From Acidobacteriota bacterium (GTDB taxonomy: Bacteria > Acidobacteriota > Vicinamibacteria > Vicinamibacterales > CAVVIG01), in contig JADZED010000080.1 in assembly GCA_020850715.1 (NCBI GenBank), positions 361,996 through 425,995 of the forward strand: a DNA stretch of 64,000 bases, in the 5' to 3' direction. Numbering within the stretch: the stretch's first letter is position 1; each line of letters starts with the position of its first letter. Positions 54,726-63,894 of the stretch are shown piece after piece. A program made the position numbers and the translations under genes. The notes under the pieces are model-generated. The model was not told the origin of the DNA and did no database searches. It worked only from the letters and a program-made list of their open reading frames with translations.

Positions 54726-54956
54726 ATGGCTCGAACGCTTGGCTGGGGCATGATCGGCGCGGCCGTGACGATGCTCGTCCGGAGCGCCGCACGCAGGGCG
54801 ATGCACGATTCCGCCGGGACGCCGCGGCTGCCCCGCGCTGCACGTACGGCGCACACCTTCGGCACGATGCTGGGCCTGGCCGCAGCCGCGGGGGCGGCGA
54901 TGGCGCTTGGCGACGTGCTGCAGGAACAGCGACGCCACGTGGCCGAGATCGCCTGA
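54726..54956 (+). CDS. Small hypothetical protein with two hydrophobic segments
   Basis: The 76-residue protein is MARTLGWGMIGAAVTMLVRS..., with a second hydrophobic stretch TMLGLAAAAGAAMALGDVL. GGAGG stands before the ATG. No family recognised. It lies at the end of the stress-type gene string. Confidence 0.55.
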   Translation: MARTLGWGMIGAAVTMLVRSAARRAMHDSAGTPRLPRAARTAHTFGTMLGLAAAAGAAMALGDVLQEQRRHVAEIA

Positions 54957-55145
54957 GGCGTTCGATTTCATCCTGAACGGCCGCCTCTTCGTTTCGAAAC
55001 GTCCGCAATTGCCGGGCGCTCAGCCCGCAACTCCGGCCCGGCGATTCCCAGGCCCTCTGCATGAGGCATGGATGGCGCAGTTCTTGCCTTCAATGCAGGT
55101 GCGGCAGCGCAACTGAATTGGCCGTCCGCAGCATCCGGGGACAAC

Positions 55146-55448
55146 ATGGTGATCGATGTGGTGTCCGACGAATCGACGACGCTGCAGGTGCGTGCGTATG
55201 CCGAGTTCCGATTCTTCACGGCGCTCGCGCGGCACGCCGGCCTGATTCGACGCGTGGAGATCGCCTGCCAGCCCGGCCGGCAGCCGCCGGCCGACGCTGC
55301 GAGCTGCGACGCGCACGTCGTGCTGGAGTCGGCCGCGATGGTGCGCGCCCGCGCCAGGCACCGGCACGTCTGCGGCGCCATCGACAGCGCGGCGGCCCAG
55401 ATCGCCCATCTGATGCGGCAGCCGGTCGCGCAGACGCCCTCGTCGTGA
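55146..55448 (+). CDS. HPF/RaiA-like (S30AE fold) small protein
   Basis: The 100-residue protein VRAYAEFRFFTALARHAGLIRRVEI...CDAHVVLESAAMVRARARHRHVCGAIDSAAAQIAHLM follows the beta-alpha-beta-beta-beta-alpha order of HPF proteins, including the final basic helix. It would be a second hibernation-factor relative in this window. Similarity is moderate. ATG 55146 is preferred because the fold starts there; an upstream in-frame ATG at 55068 has no homologous content. Confidence 0.6.
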   Translation: MVIDVVSDESTTLQVRAYAEFRFFTALARHAGLIRRVEIACQPGRQPPADAASCDAHVVLESAAMVRARARHRHVCGAIDSAAAQIAHLMRQPVAQTPSS

Positions 55449-55489
55449 AGGCGCCCCGGCGCGCGCGATGAGTGCGTCAGGAGGTACAG

Positions 55490-55855
55490 ATGTCGGCGGA
55501 TCTCGAACGCCGTTTGCTCGAGGAATACCTGGACCAGCCGAGGCTCAACCTTTCGCTCACGCAGGCTGCGCGGCTGCTCGACGTCGACGTGTCATCGTGC
55601 CGCCTCGCCGTCCAGGCACTGATTCGCCAGGGATGGTTGTCGCGCGACGCGACCGGGCTGTTCGTTCGGCCAAGGCAGGGCGACGTCCGAACCTGGAACG
55701 AACGGGCGCAGCGGCAACTGGTGCCCGTCGATCGCAGGCGCGCCGCCGCCGCCGCGCGGCGCGGCACACCCGCGGGCGGACGCGGCACACCCGCGGGCGG
55801 ACGCGGCAACCCGGCGGCGCCGCCAGGCCGCCGCGCGGCCGGGGCGCTGCGGTGA
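55490..55855 (+). CDS. Winged-helix-like small protein with repetitive basic tail
   Basis: The 121-residue protein has an N-terminal helix-turn-helix (LSLTQAARLLDVDVSSCRLAVQALIRQGWLS) followed by a wing (ATGLFVRP) and a low-complexity tail rich in Arg, Gly, Pro and Ala. AGGAGGT precedes ATG 55490. Its stop overlaps the DUF488 start as GTGA. It is probably a DNA-binding regulator of the downstream genes; the target is unknown. Confidence 0.65.
   Translation: MSADLERRLLEEYLDQPRLNLSLTQAARLLDVDVSSCRLAVQALIRQGWLSRDATGLFVRPRQGDVRTWNERAQRQLVPVDRRRAAAAARRGTPAGGRGTPAGGRGNPAAPPGRRAAGALR
55758..55820 (+). repeat. Three tandem 21-base repeats inside the winged-helix gene
   Basis: The unit CGCGGCACACCCGCGGGCGG recurs in frame, giving RGTPAGG, RGTPAGG and RGNPAAP. 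The third copy has diverged. The length is a multiple of three, so copy-number change would leave the frame open and only vary the basic tail. Confidence 0.7.
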
Positions 55856-56229
55856 TCAAGCTGAAGCGCGCCTACGAGCCTGTGGCGCGCAGCGACGGCG
55901 TGCGGCTGCTCGTGGAGCGATTGTGGCCGCGCGGCGTCTCCCGTGAGACGCTCCACCTGGACGGCTGGATCCGCGACGTCGCGCCCACGACGGCGCTGCG
56001 GAAATGGTTCGATCACGACCCGGCGAAATGGGTGGAGTTCCGCATCCGCTACTTCCGCGAGCTCGACTCGCGTCCCGACGTGTGGCGACCCGTGCTCTCC
56101 GCCGCGCAGCGGGGCTCGGTGACCCTCGTATACAGCGCGCACGACGAAGTGCACAACAACGCGGTGGCACTTCGCGATTATCTGCAGGCGAAGATGCGCC
56201 GGCGCCGTCGCATGGTGCGTTCACGTTGA
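55852..56229 (+). CDS. DUF488 family protein
   Basis: The 125-residue protein has the DUF488 pattern: IKLKRAYEPVARSDGVRLLVERLWPRGVSRE, LRKWFDHDPAKWVEFRIRYFREL and VTLVYSAHDEVHNNAVALRDYL. Many members carry a Cys-based or metal-like site, but biological roles are unknown. It starts within the preceding stop (GTGA) and ends within the next start (TTGA), so the three genes form a tight unit. Confidence 0.9.
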   Translation: MIKLKRAYEPVARSDGVRLLVERLWPRGVSRETLHLDGWIRDVAPTTALRKWFDHDPAKWVEFRIRYFRELDSRPDVWRPVLSAAQRGSVTLVYSAHDEVHNNAVALRDYLQAKMRRRRRMVRSR

Positions 56230-57260
56230 TCCTCCGGCCGGTTCCTCCGTTTCGCCTTGACCTCACGGCGTGGGCGTTGCGCCGGCGCCCGAGGAATCAG
56301 ATCGATCGATGGGACGGCGTCTCGTATCGCCGCGTCCTCGTCGTCGGCGGACGGCCGACCGAGATCGACGTGCGGCAGTCAGGTTCGATGACGGACCCGC
56401 GTCTGGTCGTGTCGGCCGCGCCGGCGCTCCGCACGCCGGCGGAACGCCGCCAGGTGCGGACCTCCATCGAACGGCTGCTGGGCACGAACGTCGACCTCCG
56501 CGAGTGGTACCACATCGCGGCGCGCGATCCGAGGCTGGCGCCGATCGCCGCCCGATTCCAAGGGGTGAAGCCGCCGAGGCTCCTTACGATCTTCGAGACC
56601 CTGGTGAACGCGTTCGCCTGCCAGCAGCTCTCGCTGGTGGTCGGGCTGGAGCTCCTCAACCGGCTGGCCGCGCTTTCGGGTGCGGGGCGAGGCGCCGGAG
56701 GCGCGATTCACTACGCGTTTCCTGCGCCGGCCGACATCGTGCGGCACCGCGCGTCGAGCTATCGATCGATCGGCTTCAGCCGCCAGAAGATCAAGGCGCT
56801 GCTGCAGCTCGCGCGCGGCGTCGATCGTGGAGAGATCGCGCTGGAGGACCTCGAGCGTGAAGACGATGCCGAGGTGCGAGAGCGGCTGCTTGCCATCGGC
56901 GGTGTCGGCCGCTGGTCGGCGGACTACGTGTTCCTCCGCGGCCTCGGGCGTCTCCATGTATTCCCGTCCGACGATGTCGGCGCGCAGAACAACCTGGCCA
57001 GATGGCTCGGACGATCGAAGCCGCTCGATTCCGCCGGCGTGATCCGCGCCGCGCGGAAGTGGCAGCCCTACTCGGGCATGGTCTATTTCCACCTGCTGCT
57101 CGACGGGCTGTCGAGAGCCGGTCTCCTGGATCCCGCGGCACCGGGAGCGCGGGGAGCCGCGCAGGCGGCGGCAGCATCCGCCCCCGGACCGTCGGCGCCT
57201 CCCGGCGCGGGGGCCGCATCGATGCGCCGACGCCACTCATCCCGCACGACGACGCCGTGA
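56226..57260 (+). CDS. alkA: DNA-3-methyladenine glycosylase II (AlkA type)
   Basis: The 344-residue protein has an AlkA-like N-domain (FRLDLTAWALRRRPRNQIDRWDG), then a helix-hairpin-helix glycosylase fold: LVNAFACQQLSLVVGLELLNRL, YRSIGFSRQKIKALLQLARG and LLAIGGVGRWSADYVFLRGLG. The catalytic Asp is in VFPSDDVGAQNNLARWLG. It excises alkylated bases. A disordered tail of about 45 residues follows. The TTG start overlaps the DUF488 stop. Confidence 0.9.
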   Translation: MILRPVPPFRLDLTAWALRRRPRNQIDRWDGVSYRRVLVVGGRPTEIDVRQSGSMTDPRLVVSAAPALRTPAERRQVRTSIERLLGTNVDLREWYHIAARDPRLAPIAARFQGVKPPRLLTIFETLVNAFACQQLSLVVGLELLNRLAALSGAGRGAGGAIHYAFPAPADIVRHRASSYRSIGFSRQKIKALLQLARGVDRGEIALEDLEREDDAEVRERLLAIGGVGRWSADYVFLRGLGRLHVFPSDDVGAQNNLARWLGRSKPLDSAGVIRAARKWQPYSGMVYFHLLLDGLSRAGLLDPAAPGARGAAQAAAASAPGPSAPPGAGAASMRRRHSSRTTTP

Positions 57261-57401
57261 TCCCGATCGGCGTGCTGGCGATCCCGAACCAGGTGCCTGG
57301 CGCGGACAGCATCTTCCAGGCGGACTCACTGAAGAGCGTCATTGGTTCGAACTGAGCCGGAGCCCGCGCCGGGCGGGCGCGCTCTCGCTCGCACCGTTCG
57401 T

Positions 57402-57761
57402 TTATCGGTCTGCCAGGGCCTCTGCTGCGGGGTCCGTGGCCTCACTGAGCCAGCCGGCCGACTCCCACGACTGCCGAGCCTGCCGGGCCCATGCCCTCAC
57501 GACCCGCGGAACCGACGAGCCGCAGACCGCGACCGGCAGGCCTTGATAGAGAATCAGGCACTCAGAGCCGCCATGGGTCGCGCGCTCCAGGCATATCAGC
57601 CGTCGATCCGCCTGGCTCAACGTCCAATGGACGATCTGCTCCCGGTACGGCACGCCGTCGAACACTGCGAAGGCAATGCCGTCGCCGGCCGCGGACAATC
57701 GACCGTTCCAGCGGCTCGTGGCTTCCGGGCCCGCATGTTGCCGATGCAGGCCGTCGTGCAT
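57402..57761 (-). CDS. Small hypothetical protein (possible)
   Basis: The 119-residue frame contains a protein-like core GDGIAFAVFDGVPYREQIVHWTLSQADRRLICLERAT and LILYQGLPVAVCGSSVPRVV. I know no relative and see no clear ribosome site. It occupies most of the 563-base gap between alkA and the LuxR gene and is divergent from the latter. It may be a genuine orphan or a remnant. Confidence 0.4.
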   Translation of the reverse strand: MHDGLHRQHAGPEATSRWNGRLSAAGDGIAFAVFDGVPYREQIVHWTLSQADRRLICLERATHGGSECLILYQGLPVAVCGSSVPRVVRAWARQARQSWESAGWLSEATDPAAEALADR

Positions 57762-57823
57762 CGCGCGCGGCTGCCTCGAAGATCCCGACGAGCGCAGGGT
57801 GCGGCGAGATAGACTCCGACCGC

Positions 57824-59389
57824 ATGACCTCAGATTCGCACGTGCAGCCGGCTGGCCCCGCCGGGCTCGATGGTGCGGCGATGAAAGCCTATCTCGCGGG
57901 TGACGAGCCGGCCGCGCTCGCCGCGCTCGCCCGCGCGCATGCCATCGCGCTCGAGCGCGGCAACAGGCGCGGCGCGGCCGGCGCCGCGTTCTGGATGGCC
58001 TTCGTGCTGATCGGCGATCGGGACCTTGCCAGGGCCGCCGGCTGGACGGCTCGGGCCCGGCGTCTGCTCGGCGACCGGCAGGCGTGCGTCGAGCAGGGGT
58101 ACCTCATGCTGCCCGACGCGCTCGGATGGGCGGCGTCCGGCGATCTGTCGCGGGCCGAGCGCCGGTTCGCGGCCGCCGAACGCATCGGCGGGCGATTCGG
58201 CGATCCCGACTTGACGGCGCTCGCCCGGCAGGGCCGCGGTCGGAGCCTGATCGGCCAGGGCCGCAGCGCCGACGGCGTGGCGCTGCTCGACGAGGCGATG
58301 GTCGCGGTGACGGCGGGCGAAGTGACTCCGATCGTCGCGGGCGTCGTCTATTGCGGCGTCATTTCCGCCTGCTTCGACCTCCTCGATCTCCGCCGCGCGC
58401 AGACGTGGACCGAGGCGCTGGCCGCCTGGTGCGAGGCGCAGCCGGGCCTGGTGGCGTTCCGCGGCGAGTGCCTCACGCACCGGGCCGAGATCCTCCGCCT
58501 GCACGGACGATGGACCGAGGCGCTTGCCGAAGCGCGGCGTGCGTTCGACGCGTTGGCCGCGCGGCGCGCGCCGCGTGGAATCGCCGCCTATGCCCTCGCC
58601 GAACTGCACCGCCTGCGCGGAGAGGTCGACGCCGCCGAGCGCACCTACCGTGCGGCGAGCGACCATGGCCGCCAGCCGCAGCCCGGCCTCGCGCTCCTGC
58701 GTCTGGAGCAGGGGAGGCCCGAGGCGGCGCGGGCCGCCGTCGATCGCCTGCTCGCCGAACCTTCGACCGGCCGCCGCCGGGCCGAGGTGCTCGCCGGCGC
58801 GGTCGACGTGCTGCTCGCGGCGGCTGATGTGGCCGGGGCGCGCCGCGCCGCCGCCGAGCTCGGAACGCTCGCGGCCACCTGCACGTCCGAGGTGCTGCAG
58901 GCGATGGCATGGGCTGCCGAGGGCGCCATCCGCATCGCTGGCGGCGACGCCCGCGGTGCCGTCGCCCCGCTGCGGCGCGCCCTCGATGTCTGGCGCGATC
59001 TCGACGCGCCGTACGAGGCCGCGCGCGTTCGCCTGCTCGCCGGCCGCGCCTGCCGGGCGCTGGGCGACGTGGACGGCGCACGCCTGGAGTGGGACGCCGC
59101 CGCGGCCGCGTTCCGAGCGTGCGGCGCCGCGCCCGCGCTCGCAGAGGCCCGGTCGCTCGCGCACGCGCTCGACATCGCGCCCTCCAGGCCGGCAGGCGCG
59201 TTGACCGCGCGCGAGACCGAAGTCCTGCGCTTGGTCGCCGCCGGCGGGACCAATCGGGAGATCGCGCACGCGCTCGACATCAGCGAGAAGACGGTCGCGC
59301 GACACGTCAGCAACATCTTCACGAAGCTCGATCTGTCGACACGCGCCTCGGCCGCCGCCTACGCTTTCAGGCACGGCCTCGTCTCCTGA
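57824..59389 (+). CDS. LuxR-family regulator with TPR-like repeats
   Basis: The 521-residue protein is mostly alpha-helical repeat (about 15-440), with units such as AALARAHAIALERGNRRGAAGAAF and LDEAMVAVTAGE typical of TPR/MalT-like arrays. It ends in a LuxR/GerE helix-turn-helix: GALTARETEVLRLVAAGGTNREIAHALDISEKTVARHVSNIFTKLDLSTRASA. No NTPase domain is present, so it is a short form of the LAL-type. It is directly upstream of a flavin monooxygenase that it may control. Confidence 0.9.
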   Translation: MTSDSHVQPAGPAGLDGAAMKAYLAGDEPAALAALARAHAIALERGNRRGAAGAAFWMAFVLIGDRDLARAAGWTARARRLLGDRQACVEQGYLMLPDALGWAASGDLSRAERRFAAAERIGGRFGDPDLTALARQGRGRSLIGQGRSADGVALLDEAMVAVTAGEVTPIVAGVVYCGVISACFDLLDLRRAQTWTEALAAWCEAQPGLVAFRGECLTHRAEILRLHGRWTEALAEARRAFDALAARRAPRGIAAYALAELHRLRGEVDAAERTYRAASDHGRQPQPGLALLRLEQGRPEAARAAVDRLLAEPSTGRRRAEVLAGAVDVLLAAADVAGARRAAAELGTLAATCTSEVLQAMAWAAEGAIRIAGGDARGAVAPLRRALDVWRDLDAPYEAARVRLLAGRACRALGDVDGARLEWDAAAAAFRACGAAPALAEARSLAHALDIAPSRPAGALTARETEVLRLVAAGGTNREIAHALDISEKTVARHVSNIFTKLDLSTRASAAAYAFRHGLVS

Positions 59390-59591
59390 CCCCTGCAGCC
59401 GGCCCGACTGGTTCGACGTCAGGCGCTCCGGCGCCTCGAGCCTCCAGCCCGCCCCGGTTCCTCTCCCGGCGTCTGCACGAAAATACCCATCGGAACCTCC
59501 GGTCCGCACTGCGGCGTTCTTCCGATGCGCCGCGGGCTGCGCGTTGATACAGTCGTCTCCGGGCCGCATCGGCCGGAAGGCAAGGTGTCAA

Positions 59592-60782
59592 GTGCGCAGC
59601 AGTCGTCTCCCCGATCGTGTGCCGGTGGTGATCGTCGGCGGCGGACAGGCGGGCCTGTCGGTCGGGCGCTGCCTCCAGCAGCGCGGTCGGGCGCTCGCCA
59701 TCCTCGACGCCCACGCCCGCGTGGGCGACTCGTGGCGTCGGCGCTGGGACACGCTGCGGCTGTTCACGCCGGCGAAGTACGACGGCCTGGTCGGCCTGCC
59801 GTTTCCAGGGTCTGCCTCGCGATTCCCGACCAAGGACGAGATGGGCGACTACCTCGAGCACTACGCGGCGCATTTCGACCTGCCCGTGTTCACAGGAACG
59901 ACAGTCGAGCGCGTCTCGCGCCGCGGGGATCGCTATCTCGTCGAGACCAGCCGCGGCCGGATCGAGGCCCGCCACGTCGTGGCCGCCATGGCCACCTATC
60001 AGGCCGCGCGGCTGCCGGCGTGCGCGGCCGGCCTCTCGCCTGGCATCCGCCAGATTCATTCGCGCGAGTACCGGAACGGGGACCAGCTCCGTCCGGGCGG
60101 CGTGCTCGTGGTGGGCGCGGGCAACTCCGGCGCCGATATCGCGCTCGATCTCGCCGCGGCGCACCGCGTCTGGCTCGCCGGCAGGCATCCCGGCCACGTG
60201 CCGTTCCGCATCGACAGCCGTGCCGCGCGCGTCATCCTGCCCGTGCTGTTCCGCTTCCTGTTCCATCGGATCCTGACGGTGGACACGCGCCTGGGGCGCC
60301 GGGCGCGCGAAGCGATGATCTCGAGGGGCGGTCCGCTCATCCGCGTGAAGCCGGCGGATCTCGAGCGCGCGGGCGTCGTGCGCGTGCCGCGCGTCGCCGG
60401 CGTGCGGGACGGCCACCCGCTGCTCGCCGACGGCCGTGTGCTCGAGGTCGAGAATGTCGTCTGGTGCACGGGCTATGAGCCGTCGCTCGCCTGGGTCGAT
60501 CTGCCGGGCCGCCGGTACGCCGACGATGGAGAACCGCTGCACGACAAGGGGATCGTGCCCGGAGAGCCGGGCTTCTATTTCGTCGGGCTGCACTTCCTTT
60601 ACGCGTTCTCGTCGACGATGATCCACGGCATTGCGCGCGACGCCGAGCGCATCGCGCGCACGATCGACGCGCGCCTCCACGAGGCGGACGGCACATCAGG
60701 GGACCAGGAGATCGCGGGCGCGGGAGGCCAGCCGGGCCGGCGGGCGGGCAATCAGGATCGCCCGCACGATCGGCCCGCATGA
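59592..60782 (+). CDS. FAD-dependent monooxygenase-like oxidoreductase
   Basis: The 396-residue protein has the FAD motif VVIVGGGQAGLSVGRCLQQRG, the RVGDSWRRRWDTLRLFTPAKYDGLVGLPFP block of flavin monooxygenases, the NADPH motif VLVVGAGNSGADIALDLAA and late VVWCTGYEP. It belongs with the CzcO/Baeyer-Villiger-like group; substrate unknown. GTG 59592 is preceded by AAGGTG. A disordered tail of about 35 residues ends the chain. Confidence 0.88.
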   Translation: MRSSRLPDRVPVVIVGGGQAGLSVGRCLQQRGRALAILDAHARVGDSWRRRWDTLRLFTPAKYDGLVGLPFPGSASRFPTKDEMGDYLEHYAAHFDLPVFTGTTVERVSRRGDRYLVETSRGRIEARHVVAAMATYQAARLPACAAGLSPGIRQIHSREYRNGDQLRPGGVLVVGAGNSGADIALDLAAAHRVWLAGRHPGHVPFRIDSRAARVILPVLFRFLFHRILTVDTRLGRRAREAMISRGGPLIRVKPADLERAGVVRVPRVAGVRDGHPLLADGRVLEVENVVWCTGYEPSLAWVDLPGRRYADDGEPLHDKGIVPGEPGFYFVGLHFLYAFSSTMIHGIARDAERIARTIDARLHEADGTSGDQEIAGAGGQPGRRAGNQDRPHDRPA

Positions 60783-60826
60783 AGGCCAGAAGCGGCGAGG
60801 CGCAGAGGGGCGCTCGAGACGGCGCG

Positions 60827-61867
60827 TCAGAACTGCGCGCAGTCGATCACGAACCGGTACTTGACGTCGCCACTGCAGGCCCGGTCGTACGCCTCGTTGA
60901 TCCGATCGGGAGGCGTCATCTCGATGTCGCTCGTGATGCCCTGACTCCCGCAGTAGTCGAGCATCTCCTGGGTCTGGGGCATGCCGCCGACCAGGGAGCC
61001 CAGGATCGTGCGGTGGCCCGCGATCAGCGAGAACGGGCTCACCGCCAGCGGCTCTGGCGAGGCACCCACCAGGATCAACGTCCCCTCCCGCCTCAGGCAG
61101 TTGAGCGGTCCGCTGATGTCGTGTCTCGCCGAAATCGTATCGACGATGGCGTCGTACCGGCCGGCGAGCCCGGCGAGCGCGCGCGGCCGATCGGCGAGGA
61201 CGAATTCGCGGGCGCCGAGCCGTCTCGCATCCTCTGCCTTGCGCGGTGAATGGCTCAGGACGGTGACCTCGGCGCCGAACGAGGCGGCGAGCTTCACGGC
61301 CATGTGACCGAGGCCGCCGAGCCCCATGACGGCGACGCGCGATCCTCTCGTCACGCCCGCCTCCCTGAGCGGCGCATAAGTGGTGATGCCCGCACAGAGG
61401 AGGGGAGCGGACGCGGCAGCGTCGAGCCCGTCCGGCAGACTCAGGACGAAGTGCTCGTCGACGACGATCAGGTTGGAATAGCCGCCGAAGGTCGGCGTCT
61501 TCCCGTCCGCCTCGAGGCTGCCGTAGGTGGTGGTGACACCCTTCTCGCAGTAGTTCTCGTGTCCGGCCGTGCAATGGCTGCAGACCCGGCAGGAATCGAC
61601 GAAGCAGCCGACGCCGACCCGCTGGCCCTCCTTGAACCGCCTCGCGTCCTTTCCAGTCTCGACGACGCGCCCGATGATCTCGTGGCCGGGTACGCAGGGA
61701 TACAGCGTCCCGCCCCACTCGTTGCGCGCGGCGTGGATGTCGGAATGGCAGATGCCGCAGAAGTCGATCCGGATGTGGACGTCCCGGGCGCCGGGCGTGC
61801 GCCGCTCGAACTGGAACGGCGCCAGAGGTGTCTGCGCGGAGCGGGCGGCGTAGCCTCGGGCTCTCAT
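60827..61867 (-). CDS. Zinc-dependent NAD(P) alcohol dehydrogenase (YahK/AdhC type)
   Basis: The 346-residue enzyme has the catalytic zinc site FCGICHSDIHAARNEWGG and VPGHEIIGRVVETG. The structural zinc cysteines are in CFVDSCRVCSHCTAGHENYC. GGYSNLIVVDEHFVL, SAPLLCAGITTYAPL and the nucleotide fold VAVMGLGGLGHMAVKLA complete it. This pattern is that of broad-range aldehyde reductases such as YahK. It is convergent with the monooxygenase gene. Confidence 0.93.
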   Translation of the reverse strand: MRARGYAARSAQTPLAPFQFERRTPGARDVHIRIDFCGICHSDIHAARNEWGGTLYPCVPGHEIIGRVVETGKDARRFKEGQRVGVGCFVDSCRVCSHCTAGHENYCEKGVTTTYGSLEADGKTPTFGGYSNLIVVDEHFVLSLPDGLDAAASAPLLCAGITTYAPLREAGVTRGSRVAVMGLGGLGHMAVKLAASFGAEVTVLSHSPRKAEDARRLGAREFVLADRPRALAGLAGRYDAIVDTISARHDISGPLNCLRREGTLILVGASPEPLAVSPFSLIAGHRTILGSLVGGMPQTQEMLDYCGSQGITSDIEMTPPDRINEAYDRACSGDVKYRFVIDCAQF

Positions 61868-61899
61868 GTCTCCAACGATATCCCGTTCCTGGCGGTCTG

Positions 61900-62105
61900 G
61901 CGACGACGCACGGGAGGCGAGGAGTCCGTCCGCCGTGACCGAGGTCGATCTTCTCGACCACCACGACCTCGCCGAGGACGCTCGCCTCACACGGAACCGC
62001 CAGATGCTCATCGAGCACGGTCAGGAACGCGGTGGCCTGCTCGGCATCCCCGTATGAATCTACTGTGGCTTCCTCGATCAGGGCGTCGAGTCGGCTCGGA
62101 CGCGG
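61900..62105 (-). pseudogene. Remnant of a CcbP-like calcium-binding protein gene
   Basis: On the minus strand, SRLDALIEEATVDSYGDAEQ, ATAFLTVLDEHLAVPCEASV and LGEVVVVEKIDLGHGG resemble small calcium-binding proteins of the CcbP type. The frame then drifts and no C-terminal end matches. No start codon is evident. It lies in a 633-base zone (61868-62500) containing only broken coding sequence. Confidence 0.45.
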
Positions 62106-62236
62106 AGACCATGCGTCGGCCTCTTCCGCGTGGAGGGGCTGCGATTCGGAGCGCGGAACTCCTGCACCGCCGGAGCCTGGGAGGACAGCTGCCGATCGGA
62201 GGTCCGCCGTTCGTGTCGACCAGCCGCAAGGGGGCC

Positions 62237-62357
62237 GCCCACGACCCGGGTGGCGTCCTGCACAGCGGCGTTCAGTGTGAAGCCCTCGCATGCGATCAAC
62301 ATGCGGTCGATTCGATCCCAGATGAACGGTCGGCCGTCGACGATCAGCAGCGGCAGA
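62237..62357 (-). pseudogene. Possible PIN-domain (VapC-like) remnant
   Basis: The minus-strand reading LPLLIVDGRPFIWDRIDRML followed by IACEGFTLNAAVQDAT resembles the DPFDRLLIAQA...LTLVT end of VapC toxins. The catalytic acidic residues are only partly recognisable and the N-terminal part is absent. Confidence 0.25.
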
Positions 62358-62504
62358 TCACCGTCGGGACGCAACCCGCCCAAACGCATCTTCGAGCGCG
62401 AGCACGACCCTCACCGCCGCGTCGATGCTGTCGCCAGCGATGAAGTCGGCGATGGCTTCGACGTCCGCCTCGGCTCGCCCCGTCAGGCGGTACGTCTTGC
62501 TCAC
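62358..62504 (-). pseudogene. Truncated ParE-type toxin
   Basis: Starting at GTG 62504, within the ParD stop (GTGA), the frame reads VSKTYRLTGRAEADVEAIAD and FIAGDSIDAAVRVVLALEDA, a good ParE N-terminal half. It then stops after 48 residues, where normal ParE proteins have about 95. The RNA-gyrase-binding C-terminal part is missing or out of frame. Confidence 0.7.
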
Positions 62505-62755
62505 GCGCGCTTCTTCGAGCGGGCGGTCACACGCTGCTTGATGCGCGCCATCGCGGCCGGGCCGTCGACGACGCGTCCGGCCTGCGCCTCCTGCCAGCCA
62601 CGCTCGATCTGCTCCCGCCAGCGGAGCCGCACCTCGTCATGCTCCTTCAACAGACGGAGACCTTCACGCACGACCTCGCTGGCGTTGTTGTAGAGGCCGC
62701 TCTCGACCTTCTCGCCGACGAATCGCTCCAGTTCAGGCGTCAATGACACGTTCAT
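62501..62755 (-). CDS. parD: ParD-type antitoxin
   Basis: The 84-residue protein MNVSLTPELERFVGEKVESG then LYNNASEVVREGLRLLKEHD is a typical ribbon-helix-helix ParD/CC2985 antitoxin. A long helical C-terminus (LRWREQIERGWQEAQAGR) would bind the toxin. The antitoxin appears intact although its toxin partner is truncated, the usual order of decay. Confidence 0.88.
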   Translation of the reverse strand: MNVSLTPELERFVGEKVESGLYNNASEVVREGLRLLKEHDEVRLRWREQIERGWQEAQAGRVVDGPAAMARIKQRVTARSKKRA

Positions 62756-62929
62756 CGCATTCCTCGCAATGACAGAGTTTGGCAAAGTCTGTTGATCGCT
62801 GTGCGCCGAATATGGAGACATCGTGGAGACGGCTCGGAACCCTGACGAGCGGAAGTCGAACTCCGTCAAACAGATAGCCTGCGGAGGGTCAGGGATTTGC
62901 CCACGACGCCTTGTAGCTGTAAGTTGTTG

Positions 62930-63340
62930 TGTTTGGTGCGGGTTCGCGAAGTGCCTGTACCGTGTTCAGAAGTTCCAGTCGGACACCGAGCGCCGGTTCG
63001 CGGTCATCCTCGAACGGACGCCGTCCGCTGGTTCAAGCCGGCGTCAGGCCGGTTCCAGGTCACGTATCGCCGCGGTCCCGACCGGCCGCTCTACGTCCCG
63101 GACTTCGTCGCCGAGACCGACACCGAGTTGCTGATGATCGAGACCAAGGCGCGGAAGGACCTGGGCGATCCGGAAGTCGCCGCCAGGCGCCAGGCCGCCG
63201 AGGAGTGGTGCGTTCACGCCTCCGCACACGCGGCGACGTACGGCGGCAAGCCGTGGCGGTACGCGCTCGTGCCGCATGACATTGTCGCGGAGAACATGTC
63301 GCTCGACGGGTTGGTTGGCCGGCGAGACGCGCGTAGCTGA
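62930..63340 (+). pseudogene. C-terminal fragment of a DEAD/DEAH helicase or type III restriction (Res) protein
   Basis: One frame reads CLYRVQKFQSDTERRFAVILER. After a frameshift near 63005-63020 another continues VRWFKPASGRFQVTYRRGPD, LYVPDFVAETDTELLMIETK, AAEEWCVHASAHAATYGGKP and WRYALVPHDIV. This is the conserved C-terminal nuclease-like domain of large Res-type helicases. The helicase core is missing, so only the last 140 codons remain. Confidence 0.75.
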
Positions 63341-63342
63341 CT

Positions 63343-63894
63343 ATGATCGAGGATTCCTCTACATCGACTGGCGGTGCGGTGATGCAACAGGGACGGCCAA
63401 ATCGCGAAGATCCGGAATTCAAGCACTTGCCGAAGGCTCCGAAGTATGCGTCCCTGCCACCGGCGAGACAGCGAACCGCCCGTGGCGGTGCTGGCGTTCA
63501 CGACATCAGCGTTCGCCTCGAGGTCGTCACCCCGATCTTGGGCGGTGGCGTCGAGGCGCGATCGATCGACGAAGTCGATGTCATCCGAGCACCTTCGGTG
63601 CGCGGGCATTTGCGCTTCTGGTGGCGGGCCCTGTACGCCGCGCAGTACGCGAACGCCGACGCGCTGTACCAACGGGAGAGCGCCCTGTGGGGGCGCGCGG
63701 CGACCGATGATGGCGGGCGCTCGGCGGTGGAGATCCGCCTCAGCGTCGAACGCGCGGGGGGCACGGACAACACTGAGATCCGCCTGTATCCCGGCGAAGG
63801 CCAGCAGGCGACGCCCGGTGCCTATGCGCTCTGGCCGGCACGAAGCGAGACGAGGACGAACACGCCGACGGCACCTAGCCCGCATCATTCATGA
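63343..63894 (+). CDS. cmr1: Cmr1-like type III-B CRISPR RAMP protein, truncated
   Basis: The 183-residue frame has the Cmr1 hallmark VRLEVVTPILGGGVEARSID and RAPSVRGHLRFWWRALYAAQ, followed by ALYQRESALWG and AVEIRLSV. Cmr1 sits at the crRNA 3' end of the Cmr effector complex. Normal Cmr1 is 300 residues or more; here the frame ends in TGA after PGAYALWPARSETRTNTP, so it is truncated or frameshifted. ATG 63382 is an alternative start. The remaining cmr genes, if any, would lie beyond the right edge. Confidence 0.75.
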   Translation: MIEDSSTSTGGAVMQQGRPNREDPEFKHLPKAPKYASLPPARQRTARGGAGVHDISVRLEVVTPILGGGVEARSIDEVDVIRAPSVRGHLRFWWRALYAAQYANADALYQRESALWGRAATDDGGRSAVEIRLSVERAGGTDNTEIRLYPGEGQQATPGAYALWPARSETRTNTPTAPSPHHS

